Positions 1 through 11,985 are shown, counted from the first letter of the stretch. The stretch: 64,000 nt of DNA from Stenopsyche tienmushanensis (GCA_008973525.1 WACJ01000501.1:1302001-1366000), one strand, 5' to 3'. The notes: generated by a model from the letters alone, not told the origin. A program made the numbers and translations.

Positions 1-800
1 TGTGAAACAAGTTCCAGATTACCACAGAAAGCAATATTGTTATTAAATAATGCTTCTTCTCATCCAGCATATTGAAAACAGATCAACTTATAGTTGCATA
101 TTTTTTACCCCTTAATATGACATCTTTGATCCAGCCCATGACCTAAGGCAGCAGTTCTTAAACTTATATAGTTTGTGGATCCCCTTTAGAACAAATTTTT
201 TTGCAGACCCCTTCTCAACGCTTGACATTGTAAGTCTTCAAACTCTGACCATCTGCCTTCAATATGCATGGTTTCATATTACGATTTCACTATTATGACA
301 TTTATGCAAAGAACGTTCCAGTTTTTCAAATAAAGGTTGGTATTGAAATCCTGGGAAATTGCAAGCCTATCAATTTCGGATTTTCAAGAAAAGATTTCTG
401 CAAAAGAGTAATGATGCGCGGATGATGACGCCATTTCCGAACTCCCATAAGGTGTAATCATATCAGCAGTGAACTATCGAAACAGTAGCAGACTGTCAAA
501 ATAGCGGCGGCTTTTCAAAGGACACTAGAAGGCAGCAATCAAAGGAAGCCCTAAAGCTTTGCGACATAATAGAAGACTTTAAGCCGGGAAGAAAAGGGGT
601 CTAAGAAACAGTTGTCGAGCAGACAAGCAAGAAGAAGTTTGACATTTTATTTATCACCTGCCTCATTTTGACTTCTACCACCGACATTAAATCATAAACG
701 TGTTCCGTCATTCATCGCAGCCGAATCGCGGGGTGGGACTATTTTTACAGATTGCACCACAATTGAACAAGCATCATGCTTAGATTAGGGGTCCTAAATA
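1..800. other. left-edge stretch, no gene seen; hAT-like terminus near 148
   Basis: No nocte exon was found here. CAGCAGTTCTTAAACTTATA with TTTGTGGATCCCCTTT at 148-190 resembles hAT ends of the CAGTGGTTCTCAAACTTTTT...GGACCCCTTT kind. The rest was not assigned. Confidence 0.4.
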
Positions 801-807
801 TTTTATA

Positions 808-845
808 TATGTATACGAGGGTGATTCAAATATAACCCGGAAATT
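808..845. repeat. mariner-like terminal sequence
   Basis: TATGTATACGAGGGTGATTC with AAATATAACCCGG is typical of the outer end of some mariner elements (ACGAGGGTxxTTCAA). A similar TATACGAGGTGGCTTTAAA occurs at 63431. No body attached to either was recognised. Confidence 0.45.
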
Positions 846-1238
846 TTCTGTACAAATTTATTAGTGTTATTATATAAAAACACAAATGGAGCATCTTATT
901 TTTCTACAAAAATCCATTCATAAGAAATACATTTATCCCATCGGATAGGAAGGTTCTTGATTCCATCACCTAAAGAACGCAAAAAGTCATCATCCTGTTG
1001 CGCAACGCGTTTTCTCGTAGACTAAAGGCGTGAAATCAGGTGAAATTGTGAGGTTTTTGGTTTCAACGAAATCAAAAGAATTAGAATTTGATTTACATTT
1101 CAAAATTAAAAGTGCATTGAACGTTTATACTTTTATACTTGACCGCAATTTCATTATTATTGAGCCTGCTGTTGAAAAACCCCTTTTACTTGTTGAGTTT
1201 GTTTTTATCGACAGTAGAGAATCGTAAAGAATATTTAT

Positions 1239-1462
1239 CGATTGTTGGAAAATTTGAAATGTTTTGAAAGCGATGATGGGGAAAACATCAAGAAGTGGCT
1301 CAATCGTGATTTAAATGATGCAGCTTTTAAATGCATGGATGATGTAGAAATTGTTTCTTTTGTTTCTCAAAAGGAAGAAAATGAGAGTGACACTACAAGC
1401 GAAAAAGATACCCATGATTACATTAGTCATAAAATGGCATTAGATTAGGAGTTTGCTTAAAA
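1239..1462 (+). mobile_element. Tigger/pogo transposase C-terminal scrap
   Basis: CFESDDGENIKKWLNRDLND, then MDDVEIVSFVSQKEENESDT and DYISHKMALD: the EWL..D, LTDEEIVE..V, acidic run and ISHxxAL pattern of Tigger C-termini. It lacks everything upstream. Confidence 0.65.
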
Positions 1463-1645
1463 AATCATTTAGTACTAGCTACTAAATCTTTTTAATTATG
1501 AACGTTTTTCTTAATAAATATTTACGTAGTGCACACATGCTCTTACTCCCCAGAATTAGCCTGGATAATCGAGAGTTTACCGTAATGTTTTGACACTACT
1601 ATAAACATGTGAAAGGATTAATTTGAATAAAATTAATTAACTTAC

Positions 1646-4600
1646 TTGAGATCCAAAACCTTGCATCCCTGCACTGTTATGATTTTGATTAGGCTGACCA
1701 AATTGAATTCCATAATTGGCAGATACATTTCCAGTTTGTTGATAAAATCCTGTTTGTCCACCTTATTTAATGACAAAGAAAGTAATGAATATTTAAGTAG
1801 GACATATAAGAGATGGACAAAATTAAAAGACGCATGTGCAATATTGTGTTGGTGGACTGAAATGACACAAAGAATAAAAAATAATCTAAGTGTTTTGGAT
1901 TCCATCGAATATTCTAGCAAATTATGTTAACGTTTCAAAACCATTTAATTAGGAAGCGTGGCTTTCATATAAATTGCAATAATTAAATAAAAATAAAATA
2001 TTGAAGCTTGACGATTACCTGCATTTTGAGAATAGTACGTAGATGCCGGTTGCAATGAAGCCGGTTGTAATGTTGGCGGTGGTGGTGCTTGTGGACCTGT
2101 ACGCACTAGATTTGGTGGAGGCAGAGCAGCGGCATATGGCGGCGGAGCTGGACCTTCATGGGGTGCACCATAATTTAAATACTGTTGAGTCGGATATGAT
2201 GTTCCTTTGGTACCTGATAAAAATGACATTTACAATTATGAGCCTCATACACTGTCAATGAATAAATCAGTCATTTCAATATTGAAATTACCTATAGCGC
2301 CAATCGATTGATTTGATGGCTTTACGCTTGCCGACATTAGTGAGTTCGAAGTGCTCGAAATAAGAACAGTATTAGGGTTTGTACCTAATTGCCCAGATTG
2401 ACCAAACGCAGCACCTCCTGCAGCCTGGAAAAGGTCTTGCTGTAAAGCAAATTCAAAAAATATTAGTATATTATTAGGAAAACTTGTAATACATTTTTCC
2501 TTTTACATATTAAAAATTCACCATTCTATATTGATTTTGAAGTCCTTGAAACATTTCAGGAGTGGTATAGTTGTATGGAGAAGACCCTGCACCGTAAGGA
2601 CCTCCAGGATACGCTCCGTATTGACTCCTACTCTGATCAATCTGGAAAGGACCATATAGTCCAGCTTGCGATGTCATCTGCTGCGATGTGTTTAATAGTT
2701 GCTGAGACGAATTGAACAATACTGTCGGAGGAGAAGGAATAGCAGATATTCCTCCATATTGACTCTGATAATTGATATGGTTGTAAGCATGCGGCATGGG
2801 CGGTGGAGGCGATAAACCCATTACGCCTCCCACTCCTTGTAGGCCGCCCATAGACTGCAAAGCTGTCGTCGCTTGCGAAAGCCCTTGCATGGTGTTTTGA
2901 TTCATAAGGGTGGAATGCATATTCTGTAAAGGATTCTGTGCCATGCCCGGAGCGGAATGTAATGCTTGCTGAGTTGGCTTAACTTTGCAAACGTTCGTAG
3001 TTTGATTGTTCACATTATTTCCGCCAGGTGAGAATCCTTGAGATTGACCGACGTCGTTGACGCTTTGGTGATCCTCAAAACCTGAACTAAACTGAGCACC
3101 TGTAGAATTTGCACCCATGTTGTGTTGCGAACTCAAGCCAAGATTATGTTGAGCGATTCCATGAGGAGAAGCCAACTGTTGCGATAGAGTATGTTGGGAG
3201 GGTAAATTATGTTGCGATGATAGATTATGCTGGGAGGATATGTGCTGTCCACTCATATTGTGTTGAGAAGATAGACTATGAGGAGAAGAAACAGACATGT
3301 TATGGGATGCTAAATTATGTTGGGAATGTGATCCTTCATCAGCAGCATTGTGTTCGATGACTGTAGGCATTGATGTATCCCACACTTTTTTAACGCTGGC
3401 TATTTTCAGGTTTAACTCTCTGTCTGTTGTTAACGACATGGTATTTTGCGAAGAAGAACTGATTGCATGTATAGATCTGCCACCGACTAGGCCTAGTGTT
3501 TTACTACCTTTATCTTCAGTCAGTTGGCTGAGTTCAGGATCGAATGCTGCAAAATCTAGTTTCATATCAGAAGAGTCTTCAGTAGTTTTCGATCCAGAGC
3601 TGAATGGCATTTGTAATGAAATACTTTCTTGTTGTTTAGCTGAATTCTGATTATTATCACTACTCATTAAATCAGCTATGAATGCTCCAGGCTGTTGAGA
3701 ATCGCCCGAAAAACTTAATATTGGATTGTCTAGATCTGTGCCCAGTTGATGGGATACTAATGCTTTAGAATTTGAGCATTGTTGAACTTTAATAGAGCTT
3801 CCGTTTGCATTAGGCGGTTGACCAATATTTGAAGCAATGAATTTTTGCTTGATATTTTCTGGCGTTGATTTGTAATTTGTATTTTCAAATATTATAGTTT
3901 GCACAGGAGTAGTAGACCCATCGAGTAAGCCAGCTTTATCTAATGTCACGAGACTTCCGGGAGCCTTTGGTTCTACGACTGCGGAAGTATTTGGCGTGCT
4001 TCGTTGACTGGAATGACCAGAGTGATTTTCAGGTAAACAAATTTCACTACATTCCATACTACCAAGACTAGGATTGACCATAGTTTGTTCAGTTTCCAAA
4101 TTTCCCCTGAGGGTTTGATTGATGGGTTTGTCCCAAGCACTGACATGCATGGAAACAGGATTCATGTCAATATTAGTTCCTCCGGAATTAAATCCTTGGT
4201 TGGCTGATTGCTTTTGATTTCGTGATATTTCCATTTGTCTAACTAGACGAGGTGGTAAATTGCTTTGCCGAATTCTATCAAAATTACTCGATTTCCCTGA
4301 ACCCTGAGGAGGGCCCATTGCTCTGTCATGAGTTGGCATATTTTGAGGTCCGTTTAACTTCAATGGATTTGTTGTTCCAGGATTACCTCGCATGCCACCA
4401 GTTGGTGCAGATTTTTCACTAGAGCTTCTTGTAGATGAATTATTTCTTTGACTTTCGTTATTTTTGGGAGCATGTTTATGCATTCTAGCAGATGGTAAAT
4501 CATCTTTCGGAGGTTGGGTACTACGCATATCCTTTACATTCTTTTTACTCCTTACTTCCTGAAATCCATCATCAATTACTTCAAGCTCATCTGACATATC

Positions 4601-7600
4601 TTTTATATCAGTTTTCTTATCTTTTGTGGACTTCTGATTATTTTTCAAGTCTGATGATGTATCATTAATATCATTAAACTTTATATCATCCACCCTATTC
4701 ACAGCAATAGGAGTTGTACTAAAAGGCATAATATCTTTTTTATTGAGTTGATTATTACGAGTTATACTGCCTGATGAGTTTTGCCTGTTGGTAGAAGTAT
4801 TCTGTGATCTACCTTGGTTGGTTCCAGAATTTTGTTTCTTATCAGAATTATTTGATCCTTTATTTTGATTATTTTGCACACCATCCCTCCTAGCTTCAGC
4901 ATTTTGGGTTTTATTAGATTTGTTTTGTTTGCTACCTCCTTCTGAATGTTCAGATGTGGTTTCCCACGCTTCTTCCTCTCCACTAGCACCATCTATCTTT
5001 GTTTTATTTTTGTTCTTATCTTGTAACCTAGGAGGAACATTACGGCGACCTATTATTCCAGCACTCAAGGCTTGTTGTTTAAGTCTAATTTTATCATCGC
5101 TAGTGAGATTTTCACTTTTGGAATTGTCGTTTTCGGAAGATTCAACTGATTGCTGCGTAGTGTTCACTTGACCAAAAGGACTCTTGGCACATTGTGGACC
5201 GTACCCGACAACATGACCAGCACCACGTCCTCTATATGCCCCACCGCGTCCTCGTCGCGATGGCTCTCCTCTCGGAGCGAAAGCTTCACGTCCCTCTCCG
5301 CGAGTTTCGTGTCTCTGTTGTTGAGATGACTGATTGTTGCTATTTTCTTTAGAAGTAAAACTTCGATTATCGTTTTGCACAGGTATAGTATTTATTGAGT
5401 CGCCATCTTTTACCGTGTTTCTATTTCTCTCATCTTTTACATTTTTTTTCAATTGAGATTTTGGACTTCTTCCGCTTCGCCTTTTATCAGAATTGTTAAG
5501 TTGTGGATTTGATTCATCACCAGAAATTTCAGACTCGCTATAATCTCTATTTGAGCGAGGCAATGAACGACCGCTCCCTCTTCGTCGAGAGTCTCCACCT
5601 CTAGTGCCCCAATTACTACCTCTATATACCATGCCGCCGAAACCTCGTTTGCTTCCTGAATCTAAACGATTTCTACCTCCAACATTTGACGATGACTTCT
5701 TTTCTGATCCAGAGCTGCTTAATTTTCTTTCGGCTCTTTCCTTGCCGGAATCATTATCTTTGTTTATGGTAGAATCGTTTTCTTTTTCTTCCAATTTGTT
5801 TGAATCTATCGGTTGACCCTTTTCATTTGAAGTCTCCAAATTTTGTGAAGAGTCTGTCCATATTTTTTTATTCTCTTCAGCTACTTGTAATGATCGTGAT
5901 GATTCAACAACAGCCACCTTTGCATCTTCTTCGACTTTGATTGTTTCTTTATTTTGTTCATCGTTTGACTTTTGGGAGCTTATCGAAGGTTTTTTGGATT
6001 GCTGTTGCATATAGTTCCTTTTGTTATCATCAGAATCCGATTTGTAATCTTTTTGGGATCCAGAACGGTGTTCTCTGTAGTTTGTGCGAAAATTGTCAGT
6101 TTTATTAGGATCAACTTTTTCTCCGTATTGTTTCTCAGATGTTTTGGATTTTGCAAAATTTGAATTGTCTCTTTCTTTATCATATGGTTCGAAAGAAGAC
6201 TCAATTAATGGATTTGAATATTCTTTTTCATACGTTTCAGACTTGTAATTATCTTTTACGGGTTCGATTGATGTTTTTGACCCAGATTCAGGTCTTTCGC
6301 ATTGTTTATTAGAATCAGGCTTTTCATCACGGCGGTCTGATTTTTCGACAGATTTTCTGTCAAATGAATCAGATTTACACTCGTCTTGAATAGAGCATTT
6401 CCTTTCAAATACCTCTGTTAATTTATCACCACTGACTGTTTTCTGATCATAAGATTCAACTGATTTACGATCCATATCAGTTTTTCTATTTACATCGACG
6501 AATTCTTTTTGAGACTCTCTTGAACTTTGTCTATCCATTTCTCGCGAACCGAAATTACGGTTTTGTTTTTCACTATAATCTTTATCAGAGCCTCTCCAGT
6601 CGTACGACCCTTCTTTGGAAAGCTCTCTCGACTGCTGTCCATGATCACTATATTCAGAATGTTTTTTCTCATCATAATTACTAGCTGATCTTCTTTCGTG
6701 ATCCTTTTCCCAACGATGATCATCGTCTCTTTCATTGAATTCCCTTTATATAAAAAAAAATACAGTATGATTATTATACATATACACATATCGAGGATTG
6801 CTTAATAGTTAAATTAACATACCTGTTAGAAGAATGACGAGTATCACTTGAAGTCGACAATTTTCGGGGTGGTTGACGAGGGTGTCTCGGCTCATCAGGT
6901 GTATGTCTCTCTCTCCTACGTTCTTCGCCTTTCTCTATATCCTTTGAAGATATTTCAGAATCTGTTCTGTTACGCCTGAGTCCTCCTTTATTGTTTCCTT
7001 GTTCTTCATTTCGCTTCCCTCCACTATTACTATGAAAACTTTCCGCCCTTTGAGAGTTGTTTTGAGATTGTCCTGACTTTGCATTGGAAAAATTCCACCT
7101 CGATTCATACGACTGTCCAAACGGCGCTGGCGCTTTATTTTCATCATTTCGGTTTTCATTCCTTCGTTTATCATTATCTTGATTTACAGACCCATCATGA
7201 CCACCGGAACCTAGTCGTCCAAATTCAGTTCTATCAGATCCCGATGATGACATTCTATCGTAATTGTGGCCACCTCTGCCTTGCTGTTTCTTTAAGAAGC
7301 GAGGAGGCACGTTGGCATGAAAAGGCTTAAAATAGTTTGGCCCGTCTCTTTCAGATCTCATTTCTCGATCGCGTTCTCGTTCAGTCCTGGGATGGTTTTC
7401 CCTATCACGATCACGTTCTCTTTCACGATCCCTCTCCCGCTCTCGATTTCTATCTCGATCGCGTTCACGTTCTCGCTCTCCCCTTTCTCTATTATCCCTA
7501 TCCCTATCAGAACCTCTATCTGAATCTCTATCTCTATCCGAACCTCTGTCCATTCTAGGTGGTCCATCTTTATCTCTATAATAGTCTCTATCTCTATCCC

Positions 7601-10600
7601 TATGATAATCTCTATCCCTTCCTCTCTCTCTCTCCCTGTCCTTTGGTTGATCTCGGATTCCTCGGCCATCACCAATTTGTGTCATTTGTCTAAAATCAGA
7701 AGGTTCATTACTAGTTCTAACATTATCCCTAGAAGTTGAACGATTCAAAGATGGTGGTGGATGACTGCCAGATCGTTCAGATTCTCTCGCACTTTCTACT
7801 TTTTGTTGATTAGGTTTTTCTTGTTCTTTGTTACGATCCCATTCAGTCGATGGAGTTTGAGATTGTGCATTCTATTCACAAACATAAAAAGCATTAAGAT
7901 TATGAAAACTCATTTATCTACAATTATGTGTATAATAATTTCAAATAAAATACCAGAGGGGGTTGAGTTGTGGCAGATGTGGTAGATTGCTCAGATGATT
8001 TTAATTTTGCAGCTTCTTGTTGACGTTGCTCTTCTTGATAACGTCTTTCTACTTGCTGATGACGTTGTTTTGCTCGCTCTACAACAGCTGCTATTTCATT
8101 AGAATGTTGACGCTGTCTTCGTTCCCATTCCTATTAAATATGCACATATTAATATACGATAACATCATAATAGTTTTTAAAATCTAATCAAACATGTTTA
8201 GATTTGTATTAATAACAGTCAAATGAGTAAATAATACTTTAATAAAAAATATTATAAATGACAGAGCCAAATCAAGTTTCATTTATTAGCAACATATAAT
8301 TTACCAGTAAGCAAATTATCTCTAATTATAAAATCACCTCATCATCATCCAAGCTTTTGTTAATAATGGAAGGCTGCATTTGTCTTTTCTCCTGAGTGTC
8401 CTTATCTACATTTCGATTTGTAGCTCCACTCATTCCTTGTTTGTGATGATTGCGAGATCCCGGTTCTTTATTACTTGGACTCTCATCATCAGAAAAATTT
8501 AGCTTTTGACTGAAAAATTATAATAATGTCTATAAATCTAGCAAGTAAAAATAATTTGAAAATAACAATAAGAAAACTTACTCGTAATCAATATCATCAT
8601 GCATAGCCCAACCAGCATCTCGAGCTATTTCATCCATACTTTTTAAATCTTCTTCGCGTATGATTGGCTTCTGAACCAATTTATCTACCACGGGCACTTC
8701 ACGTGCACGCTTTAACAAAAAAGTAAAATGTATTCAACTAAACTGAGTTTATTAATTTTGTTTAATTAAATTTGATAGAATTAACGAAGTCAAGCGCTTT
8801 TATAAACACAAAAAAGAAAATGTAACTAAACACTTAAAGATATTCAATCGCATAATATCAATTTATTTCACTCATGTATAATACCATGTTCGTCCAATCA
8901 GAAAAATGTAAATCTTCATATTTGTATCAGTCGGCAATTCCTATCAAAGAACTAGGCTCATCATTTTGGACTAACAAAATGGTATTTCCATTGTAAAAAG
9001 TAAACAAGTTAGGATTTCACATATAATGAATCTATTTCATTCTAAAATACTTTTTATTATTAAAATATTTTGCTTCATTAGTTTACAAGAATACTAAGAA
9101 ACTTCGCATTTAATTAAAATTATTTATAAGAAAAAAAAATTTGCTCTCATAATGTTAAACAAATTACCTGCAGACCACGAGACATTGGACCGTGCGGCTG
9201 ACGAGAGCCGCCGCCGCCAGTCAATGGAGGACCTTGTGAAATCAATGCGGGCGGAAACCCTCCGTTTCCGCCCGCACCTGTACTACCTTTGTACATCTAT
9301 AAAGACAAAAATGAAGCTTTAGACAGGATTCAACACTGGCAATAATTATTATCAATTTACTAAATATACTTACAAAATTGGGTACAAGAGCTCTGTTGAA
9401 TTGCGAAGTGGGTCGGGCATCTCCAGGAGGCGCAGGTCCTTCGGGAGCACCAGGGCGAGAACCTCCGGCGGTCCAACTTCCCTCTGCTGTTATATTAAAA
9501 ACAATTTCAATTAGAAAAACGAATATATATACTAATCAGTTTCAATAATGAATAGTAACAATTGTTATTTAATTTAAATGAAATAAAAATGGACAATTAC
9601 TTTGCGGGCGAAGTGAAGGACCCGCTGCATGTGGAGCTCCATCCAACGAAGGAAACTCCTGTTGAAACTGGGCTGTACGGTGAGGTGGCAGAGCGGCCCA
9701 ACCCGCCGGGAACCCTGCTGCATGCTGATGGGACTATAAAAGAAATTTTCAATCATGAGTACATATACTTTTTATTTGATTAAGCAATTTACATAATAAT
9801 CCAAAATATTTTGAGAGGAAAATAAATCTTACTGTGTTGGTCGGTGGTGGGCATGTTTGATTTGTGATAGGAGCAGAAGTAGCTGTTGCTGATGAAGAAG
9901 TAGCTGGAGCAGTCGTTCCCGTTGCACTGACGGTACCTGCTGTATTTGTAGCTACCGGGCCTGATGTGTTAGAACTGAAATGATAGCAACATTCATATTA
10001 AATTTGTAATTAAAGCTCAAAATGAAATTAAATTGAAATTTTTAAAGAAGAAATATTCAATTAATTTTAATAAAAAATCGTTCTATCAGATCATAAAATC
10101 CGATCTTCATTTGTGTATCAGTCGGCAATTCCTATCTGAATAAGGATCATCATTAGAACGCAAAAGGAATAAGTCGTCTAGCTCAAATCTAAAATGTGAT
10201 AAAAACATCATACCAACCTATTTGTATTTGTATCTTGCCCCGATTCGGTCTTCAAGGAGGGCAGATTTGCTGGAGGACGACGGGCAGAGGGCACCTTTCC
10301 CAAACTTTGCATGCCATGTTTGCGAGATAGTTGCGATTTTACGGATGACGGCTCAGAATTGTCTCCCTATATAAAACAACAAGAATATTTTAAATCGGTA
10401 ATAACATAGCGAAAAGAAATCAACATTATCGTATTGTGCTCTCGGATCAGTTAAAAATTCCGTTCTTCAATTTTGTATCAGACGGCAATTCCTATCAAGA
10501 ATAAGAGGATCATCATGTAGAGCGCACAATTTAAAAATAAAAATATTTTCGGTTACTTGCTAGCTTGCAGGCCGTATATATTATTATTTAAGGTTTACAG

Positions 10601-10980
10601 ATATGCAACAGTTTTCTTTCCCGGGAAAGTTTAGAATGTATTCCGGAACGACTCATCCTAGAAAAGCATTCGTCGTCTGCACGAGGATTAACGAATTAGG
10701 ACTCGAACCTTCAACTTGACGGGGTTGACTGTACTCTCCTTAATAGGATTTTTCCAAAGAGCTTCATCCTGCAGCGGTTTTATAAAGCTATTAATAGATA
10801 TTTTTATAAGCATATTGACAGCTGAATATGAAAAAAGCGTGGGAAAAACGAAAGAATACATACCCTACTGTGACAGTACAAATTGTTAATGTCTAATTTC
10901 TGAAATTTGCTCTTGCCGGTAGAGGGTTTTGCCTGTGCCGTAGTGGTACCTCCGCCGGCTGGCGCCGAGATTGCAGACAT
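1646..10980 (-). CDS. nocte: nocte / PRRC2 (BAT2-family) homologue, 14 coding exons, 3' end outside the window
   Basis: Large, mostly disordered RNA-associated protein. PRRC2 proteins are linked to translation initiation and stress granules; fly nocte is needed for temperature entrainment of the clock. Exons by splice signals and continuous phase: 10980-10864, 10366-10218, 9974-9833, 9733-9601, 9486-9374, 9296-9168, 8709-8582, 8509-8338, 8130-7954, 7871-6823, 6743-2522, 2439-2292, 2213-2019, 1761-1646, in total 6990 nt or 2330 codons without a stop. The BAT2 N-terminal domain is clear: KFQKLDINNLY, then SRKHGMQSLGKVPSARRPPA, then FQQEFPSLDG, then PIIREEDL and KLNFSDDE. Later parts are RE/RD-rich, RGG-rich and S/Q-rich. 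Exon 14 ends at a good GTAAGT donor and no further exon was found in 1-1640, so the C-terminus is off the left edge. Start: first ATG after an acceptor at 11039-11040, opening directly into the domain. The family call is firm; individual exon edges are inferred. Confidence 0.93.
3108..3352 (-). repeat. nocte: SQHN-repeat tract in nocte exon 11
   Basis: The protein repeats short S-S-Q-H-N-(L/M) units, with SPH, GQH and AQH variants, about ten times in 80 residues. The DNA shows the matching imperfect trinucleotide-scale repetition. It is a low-complexity, prion-like Q/N/H/S segment inside the coding frame, and the frame is kept throughout. Fly nocte is known for glutamine-rich stretches, so this may be the equivalent region, but that is inference. 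Confidence 0.75.
5186..5292 (-). other. nocte: RGG/GAR-type RNA-binding tract in nocte exon 11
   Basis: The translation contains PRGEPSRRGRGGAYRGRGAG, a compact cluster of RG/RGG motifs of the sort methylated by PRMTs and used for RNA binding. It sits about one third of the way into the 4.2-kb exon, after K/S/D/E-rich disordered sequence and before an NQ-rich stretch. Confidence 0.8.
7349..7652 (-). other. nocte: Arg-Glu/Arg-Asp low-complexity tract in nocte exon 10
   Basis: About 100 codons made almost only of R, E and D, in alternating RE/RD dipeptides with occasional Y and G. Such mixed-charge tracts are typical of splicing- and RNA-granule-associated proteins. The repeated codons also make the other frames open, producing spurious ORFs on both strands here. 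Confidence 0.85.
8888..8975 (-). ncRNA. C/D-box snoRNA, copy 4, in nocte intron (between exons 6 and 7)
   Basis: Minus strand: C box AATGATGA, shared D' guide GATAGGAATTGCCGA followed directly by CTGA (D'), a C'-like TGAAGA, then CTGA (D box) near the 3' end. The ends pair as GTCCAA/TTGGAC, putting the C and D boxes next to a terminal stem. It lies on the host strand, clear of both splice sites, as expected for an intron-processed box C/D snoRNA. The guide upstream of the D box differs from those of the other copies. Confidence 0.85.
10079..10160 (-). ncRNA. C/D-box snoRNA, copy 3, in nocte intron (between exons 2 and 3)
   Basis: Minus strand: terminal stem CGTTCTA/TAGAACG, C box AATGATGA, shared guide GATAGGAATTGCCGA plus CTGA, C'-like TGAAGA, D box CTGA next to the closing stem. 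About 82 nt. The arrangement matches the three sister copies in other introns of the same gene, while the stem sequence is different but still complementary. This covariation supports a real structured RNA. Confidence 0.88.
10436..10527 (-). ncRNA. C/D-box snoRNA, copy 2, in nocte intron (between exons 1 and 2)
   Basis: Minus strand: C box CATGATGA, guide GATAGGAATTGCCGT then CTGA (D'), C'-like TGAAGA, D box CTGA. The outer arms GTGCGCTC and GAGAGCAC pair with one mismatch. The D' guide is the same as in the other copies except for its last base (T for A); the guide upstream of the D box is unrelated to theirs. Confidence 0.85.
10696..10778 (-). other. possible 60-nt cassette exon in nocte first coding intron
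   Basis: Between coding exons 1 and 2 (both phase 0), the minus strand has GCTGCAG, then an open stretch reading DEALWKNPIKESTVNPVKLK, then AAG|GTTCGA. Using these as splice sites gives exactly 20 codons in phase 0/0, so inclusion would keep the frame. The donor is weak and the polypyrimidine tract poor. The stretch also contains GGTTCGAGTCC, which equals a tRNA B-box, but no tRNA fold could be drawn around it. Weak candidate. Confidence 0.2.
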
Positions 10981-11038
10981 GCTGCAACTTTGCCACCATT
11001 AGAGAACCAATCACACGCCCGCTAGCTGGACCAATTTG
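10981..11038 (-). other. nocte: 5' UTR part of nocte exon carrying the start codon
   Basis: A pyrimidine-containing acceptor (TTATTATCTCAG, minus strand) ends at 11039, and the ATG at 10980 follows 58 nt later. The transcript therefore has at least one more upstream non-coding exon, most simply in the CpG-rich block at 13.76-14.9 kb. The donor of that exon was not located. Confidence 0.7.
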
Positions 11039-11158
11039 CTGAGATAATAAAAACATATATGATTAAAGGGAATAAATACGGCACAACTATAATTAATTAC
11101 AAAATCCTAAAGTTATATTATGACTGAAGATCAGTCAACAGATGCATTTTAACTGAAT

Positions 11159-11241
11159 CGTCCGATCAGAAAACTTTTCGGTCTTCATTTTTGTATCAGT
11201 CGGCAATTCCTATCGAAGAACAAGGTTCATCATCTCGGACG
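11159..11241 (-). ncRNA. C/D-box snoRNA, copy 1, in nocte 5' UTR intron
   Basis: Minus strand: terminal stem CGTCCGA/TCGGACG (seven pairs), C box GATGATGA, guide GATAGGAATTGCCGA plus CTGA, C'-like TGAAGA, D box CTGA. It lies about 120 nt upstream of the exon that carries the start codon, a usual spacing for intronic C/D snoRNAs. The best-formed of the four copies. Confidence 0.9.
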
Positions 11242-11985
11242 ACGCAAGCACGAACTATATTTAACCCTTTTACGTTACAATAAATAATTGGAAGCGGTCC
11301 AAAACTGTACATTTTTGAATTTCATAATAATATTCTTTGAATGATAATGCTTCAAGTTATGTTTTTCAATGATCTGCTTTCTAAACTATACATTAACACA
11401 AGAGATCAGAGTCTCGTAACTTTCATTACAAAGTATATTTATTAAATCATTAAACAACAGTTTTTTGTACATCTTGTAATAATACGAATGAAACACATTG
11501 TATTTTGTATATTTATAGACAGATGCACTCACAAATCATGTGGTACCGATGCCTACATGATACGAACAAAAGAATATGACATTCCGGGGTTCGGACAGTG
11601 AAGCAAACAGTAGAAAACGCATCTCGCTTTCATTAACACCTCGTTTCCGACTATGCATTTTATCTTGCATCTATATAATCATTTATATACGTCCACTGTT
11701 GGCAATCACATTTTTACCAATCATTTCTATACAAATTTGATACTAGCTAAGGAATTATTTGTTAATAAATGTTATATTAACAAAAAAAAAAAAAACACTT
11801 GTTTAGCTTGGAATAATACAAGAGTGGCGACATACCAGTCACAAACTATCCAATGAAGACCTATAAGGGTTAAATTATGAAGTAGACGTTTTTTGTATAT
11901 TGTACAATGAATGGACAATAAAAAAAGGGATTTTTTCTAATGAAGCATAAAAATTGTAGACAATCCCTGCTTATATCACTGAGGT
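11242..11985. other. nocte 5' intron, no gene seen
   Basis: AT-rich intronic sequence between snoRNA copy 1 and the Tc1 relic. Only short, non-conserved ORFs; nothing recognisable. Confidence 0.6.

Noticed and set aside
3297..3650. 117-codon plus-strand ORF
   Set aside because: Shadow of the 4.2-kb nocte exon; no independent support.
9562..9783. 73-codon plus-strand ORF (MLFNLNEIKM...)
   Set aside because: Antisense shadow of nocte exon 4, which contains the diagnostic FQQEFPSLDG on the minus strand.
10696..10770. tRNA gene suggested by GGTTCGAGTCC (B box)
   Set aside because: No acceptor or anticodon arm can be formed and the T-stem pairs poorly. A box is lacking at the right distance.
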